A DNA stretch of 64,000 bases from WLWS01 sp965243105 (GTDB taxonomy: Bacteria; Pseudomonadota; Gammaproteobacteria; Eutrophobiales; Eutrophobiaceae): assembly GCA_965243105.1 (NCBI GenBank), contig CBDEUC010000002.1:434001-498000 (forward strand). Reading direction: 5' to 3'. Below, one piece after another: positions 61,700-64,000 of the stretch. The translations under genes and the position numbers were made by a program. The first letter of the stretch is position 1; each line of letters starts with the position of its first letter. The notes beneath the pieces were generated by a model. The model ran no database searches, was not told where the DNA came from, and saw only the letters and a program-made list of their open reading frames with translations.

Positions 61700-62216
61700 T
61701 CCCCGCCTGATGCAAGCAGGCCACCCGCAGCAGATTTTTCCTGAGCAACTCGCCGATGCTGGAGAGAACCTGTCCGGCACCCTGACCATTGAAAGTATGG
61801 GGCGCCTGGCCGGCTTACTGGCGAGTAAAGAGGGTAAGGTGGACTACAGTCTCGACTTCGCCCGGCATGAGCAGGGATGGGTCAGGATTGACGGGCAGTT
61901 TTCTTCACGGCTCAGCATGTCCTGCCAGCGTTGCCTGAAACCGGTAGACGTGGAGATTTCCCACGAAATAAAGGTCGCCGTTGTGAGTGATGACAAGGCC
62001 GCCGTTAGTATACCGGGAGAATTTGAACCCCTGCTTGTCGCTGACAGGAGCTTGTTGTTAAACGAATTTATAGAAGAAGAGTTATTGCTGGCTCTGCCCC
62101 TGGCTCCCAGCCATGATACAGAAAGCTGCCACAGTGCAGAATTGGAAGAGGAGCAAAGCGAAATGGAAAAGGTTAATCCCTTTGCGGTATTGAAAGATTT
62201 AAAGCTCAGTAAATGA
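61689..62216 (+). CDS. yceD: YceD (DUF177) 23S rRNA accumulation protein
   Basis: A 175-residue YceD/DUF177 protein, required for normal 23S rRNA levels and always encoded next to rpmF. It has the cysteine pair SCQRCLKPV, the acidic block LLLNEFIEEELLLALPLAPSHD and the C-terminal NPFAVLKDLKLSK. The start is uncertain: GTG 61689 (AKLPRLMQAG) fits the LP-type family opening, but ATG 61710 fits the promoter better. The frame upstream of 61689 looks non-coding. Confidence 0.88.
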   Translation: MAKLPRLMQAGHPQQIFPEQLADAGENLSGTLTIESMGRLAGLLASKEGKVDYSLDFARHEQGWVRIDGQFSSRLSMSCQRCLKPVDVEISHEIKVAVVSDDKAAVSIPGEFEPLLVADRSLLLNEFIEEELLLALPLAPSHDTESCHSAELEEEQSEMEKVNPFAVLKDLKLSK

Positions 62217-62247
62217 TACGAAGCAAAATTTAAAGAGGAAACAGAAA

Positions 62248-62433
62248 ATGGCTGTACAAAAAAGCAAGAAATCGAGTTCACGCAGAAATATGCGTCGCTC
62301 CCACGATGCCCTGACAGCGCCAGCACTTTCCACCGAGCAAACCAGCGGTGAAGTTCACCGCCGGCATCATGTCAGTGCTGAAGGCTATTACCGCGGGCGC
62401 CAGGTATTAAACAATACCGACGACGACGAATAA
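62248..62433 (+). CDS. rpmF: 50S ribosomal protein L32
   Basis: A 61-residue L32 with the canonical VQKSKKSSSRRNMRRSHDAL start. No zinc-binding cysteine pair is present, so it is the C-minus form. Between yceD and plsX as usual, with a good GAGG site. Confidence 0.95.
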   Translation: MAVQKSKKSSSRRNMRRSHDALTAPALSTEQTSGEVHRRHHVSAEGYYRGRQVLNNTDDDE

Positions 62434-62503
62434 AAGAGCACTCCATCACTCGTGAATGATCGAGTGATTTATTCCTGATACGTCCTGTTGCGGGAGAACA
62501 ATT

Positions 62504-63517
62504 TTGACATTCTGTCTAGCGCTGGATGCCATGGGGGGAGACTTCGGTCCCGGTGAGATTGTGCCAGCAGCACTTGATTGTCTCGAGAAACACCAGAGTC
62601 TCGAGATAATTCTCGTTGGCGACGAAGATACCCTGCAAGGCGTTTTAAAGAGCAACTCTGCAGTAACCAACGAACGCCTGCATATTCAGCACGCCAGTGA
62701 AGTCGTGGAGATGCACGAGTTACCTTCGCTGGCCCTGAAAAACAAGAAAGACTCTTCCATGCGAATCGCCATCGAACTTGTGCGTGATGGACGCGCATCG
62801 GCTTGCGTCAGCGCAGGTAACACCGGGGCATTGATGGCGACTGCGCGATTCGTACTGAAAATGCTGCCCGGCATCGATCGTCCCGCTATTTGCTCAACCA
62901 TGCCCGGCCTGGATGGCCATACGCACGTCCTCGATCTCGGCGCGAATGTTGAACCCAGCTCAGAGCAATTATTCCAGTACGCCGTTATGGGCTCAGAACT
63001 TACCAAGGCTGTTGAAGGCGTGGAAGATCCCACTGTCGCACTTCTCAATGTCGGTGCCGAGGAAATAAAGGGTAATGACAGGGTAAAGCAGGCAGCACTG
63101 CTGCTATCGGAAAGCCACCTGAATTATGTTGGCTTTGTAGAGGGTAATGACCTGTATTCAGGAAAAGTTGATGTCATAGTGTGTGACGGTTTTTCCGGAA
63201 ATATTGCCATCAAGGCAAGTGAAGGTGTTGCCAACCTGTTTAATGCCCATGCGACGGATGTTTTTAAATCTTCCGTCTACGGTAAACTGGCAGCCTTGAT
63301 GAGTCGTCCGATCCTGAAGGCTGTGAAAGAGCGAATTGATCCGAGACGTTACAATGGCGCCAGTCTTCTTGGCTTGCGAGGTATCGTAGTGAAAAGTCAC
63401 GGAGGTGCGGACAGGCTTTCTTTTGCACATGCCATTGAAGAAGCCATGATCGAGGTTACCAAGAATGTCCCTGAAAGAATCAGCCAGCGACTTGAAGACC
63501 TGTTAATTGAGACTTGA
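62504..63517 (+). CDS. plsX: Phosphate acyltransferase PlsX
   Basis: Makes acyl-phosphate from acyl-ACP for phospholipid synthesis. The 337-residue protein opens LALDAMGGDFGP, a family signature, and contains VSAGNTGALMA and VVCDGFSGNIAIK-type motifs. TTG start with GGGAG seven bases upstream. Its stop is immediately followed by the fabH ATG. Confidence 0.95.
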   Translation: MTFCLALDAMGGDFGPGEIVPAALDCLEKHQSLEIILVGDEDTLQGVLKSNSAVTNERLHIQHASEVVEMHELPSLALKNKKDSSMRIAIELVRDGRASACVSAGNTGALMATARFVLKMLPGIDRPAICSTMPGLDGHTHVLDLGANVEPSSEQLFQYAVMGSELTKAVEGVEDPTVALLNVGAEEIKGNDRVKQAALLLSESHLNYVGFVEGNDLYSGKVDVIVCDGFSGNIAIKASEGVANLFNAHATDVFKSSVYGKLAALMSRPILKAVKERIDPRRYNGASLLGLRGIVVKSHGGADRLSFAHAIEEAMIEVTKNVPERISQRLEDLLIET

Positions 63518-64000
63518 ATGATTTACTCCAGGATCATCGGAACAGGTAGCTATCTCCCCGAGAGAGTCGTTAGCAACGAGGAACTAGAAACCCTTGTCGA
63601 TACTACTGATGAGTGGATCCAGGCTCGCACTGGTATTCGGGAACGACATGTCGCAAGGGAAGACGAAACCACCTGCGATATGTGTGAGCAGGCTGCACTT
63701 GGTGCCATTGAAGCCGCCGGTATCAGCGCTGATTCGATTGACCTCATCGTACTTGCCACGTCGACACCTGACCTGATTTACCCCAGTACGGCCTGCCTGC
63801 TACAGGATCGTCTCAAGATAAAAAACAATTGTGGTGCGTTCGACGTCCAGGCGGCTTGCTCCGGCTTTATCTACGCTTTCAGCGTAGCGGATAAGTTCAT
63901 CAAGTCGGGCAGTGCAAAACGTGCGCTTGTGCTTGGTGCTGACACCAATTCGAGAATACTGGACTGGAGTGACCGTGGCACCTGCGTACTTTTTGGCGAC
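63518..64000 (+). CDS. fabH: 3-oxoacyl-ACP synthase III (FabH), N-terminal part
   Basis: The first 161 codons of FabH, which starts fatty-acid synthesis by condensing acetyl-CoA with malonyl-ACP. IIGTGSYLPERVVSN and the active-site cysteine in VQAACSGFIYAF are present. The ATG directly abuts the plsX stop. The gene runs off the right edge of the window; the catalytic histidine and asparagine lie beyond it. Confidence 0.93.
   Translation, partial: MIYSRIIGTGSYLPERVVSNEELETLVDTTDEWIQARTGIRERHVAREDETTCDMCEQAALGAIEAAGISADSIDLIVLATSTPDLIYPSTACLLQDRLKIKNNCGAFDVQAACSGFIYAFSVADKFIKSGSAKRALVLGADTNSRILDWSDRGTCVLFGD

Noticed and set aside
1..64000. Mobile elements, CRISPR arrays, tRNA or rRNA genes
   Set aside because: Looked for and not seen: no transposase or integrase frames, no regularly spaced repeats, no cloverleaf-like sequence in the intergenic gaps.

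Overview
The window reads as a chromosomal segment of a Gammaproteobacterium, probably a free-living marine heterotroph. The housekeeping half carries gammaproteobacterial gene orders: dksA-gluQ; smc-zipA-ligA; rpoE-rseA-rseB-mucD followed by lepA-lepB-DUF4845-rnc-era-recO; and rne | rluC-HAD-sppA | maf | yceD-rpmF-plsX-fabH. The marine assignment is inference from the TonB receptor, sulfatase, Na+/H+ antiporter and sugar-acid genes. I see no tRNA, rRNA, CRISPR array, transposase or phage gene.

The left half (about 0.2-31.4 kb) is a catabolic, accessory-looking region. It holds a two-subunit 2-oxoacid:acceptor oxidoreductase, an aminotransferase of HisC type, a DUF819 membrane protein with a MarR regulator and a lactamase-fold hydrolase, a PhyH-type oxygenase, a large TonB-dependent receptor, an NhaC antiporter, a luciferase-like monooxygenase, an MFS carrier and a UbiD-family decarboxylase. 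It then holds a sugar-acid block. A minus-strand operon encodes SDR, Gfo/Idh, a 65-aa membrane protein, a reductive-dehalogenase-like Fe-S protein, KDPG aldolase and KDG kinase. A plus-strand operon encodes mannonate dehydratase, sulfatase, FAD oxidoreductase, nitrilase-fold enzyme, a small membrane protein and a ThDP enzyme. ManD, KdgK and Eda together make a complete route from D-mannonate (or a related aldonate) to pyruvate and glyceraldehyde 3-phosphate.

The most striking structure I found is a repeated 18-bp palindrome, TAGTTTA-N4-TAAACTA. Two copies have perfect arms (21589, 24058) and three are close matches (8956, 4583, 360). Each lies in front of a catabolic transcription unit, and at four of them it overlaps or abuts a recognisable sigma70-type promoter. 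This ties the Kor enzyme, the aminotransferase/DUF819/MarR region, the TonB receptor and both sugar-acid operons into one apparent regulon. The MarR protein next to the 4583 site is the only in-window candidate regulator.

The right half (about 31.4-64 kb) is core genome: a small operon with a retropepsin-like protease, Xni-type exonuclease, an unknown protein and a rhodanese lipoprotein; then tRNA modification, stringent-response factor, chromosome segregation, cell division, DNA ligase, envelope stress, translation, RNA processing and the start of fatty-acid and phospholipid synthesis. Two oddities stand out. DksA carries a lysine/alanine-rich, histone-H1-like N-terminal tail of about 110 residues. 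Three core genes (gluQ, cysZ, maf) lack an ATG, GTG or TTG at the position their conserved N-termini require and seem to start at CTG or ATT behind a good ribosome binding site.
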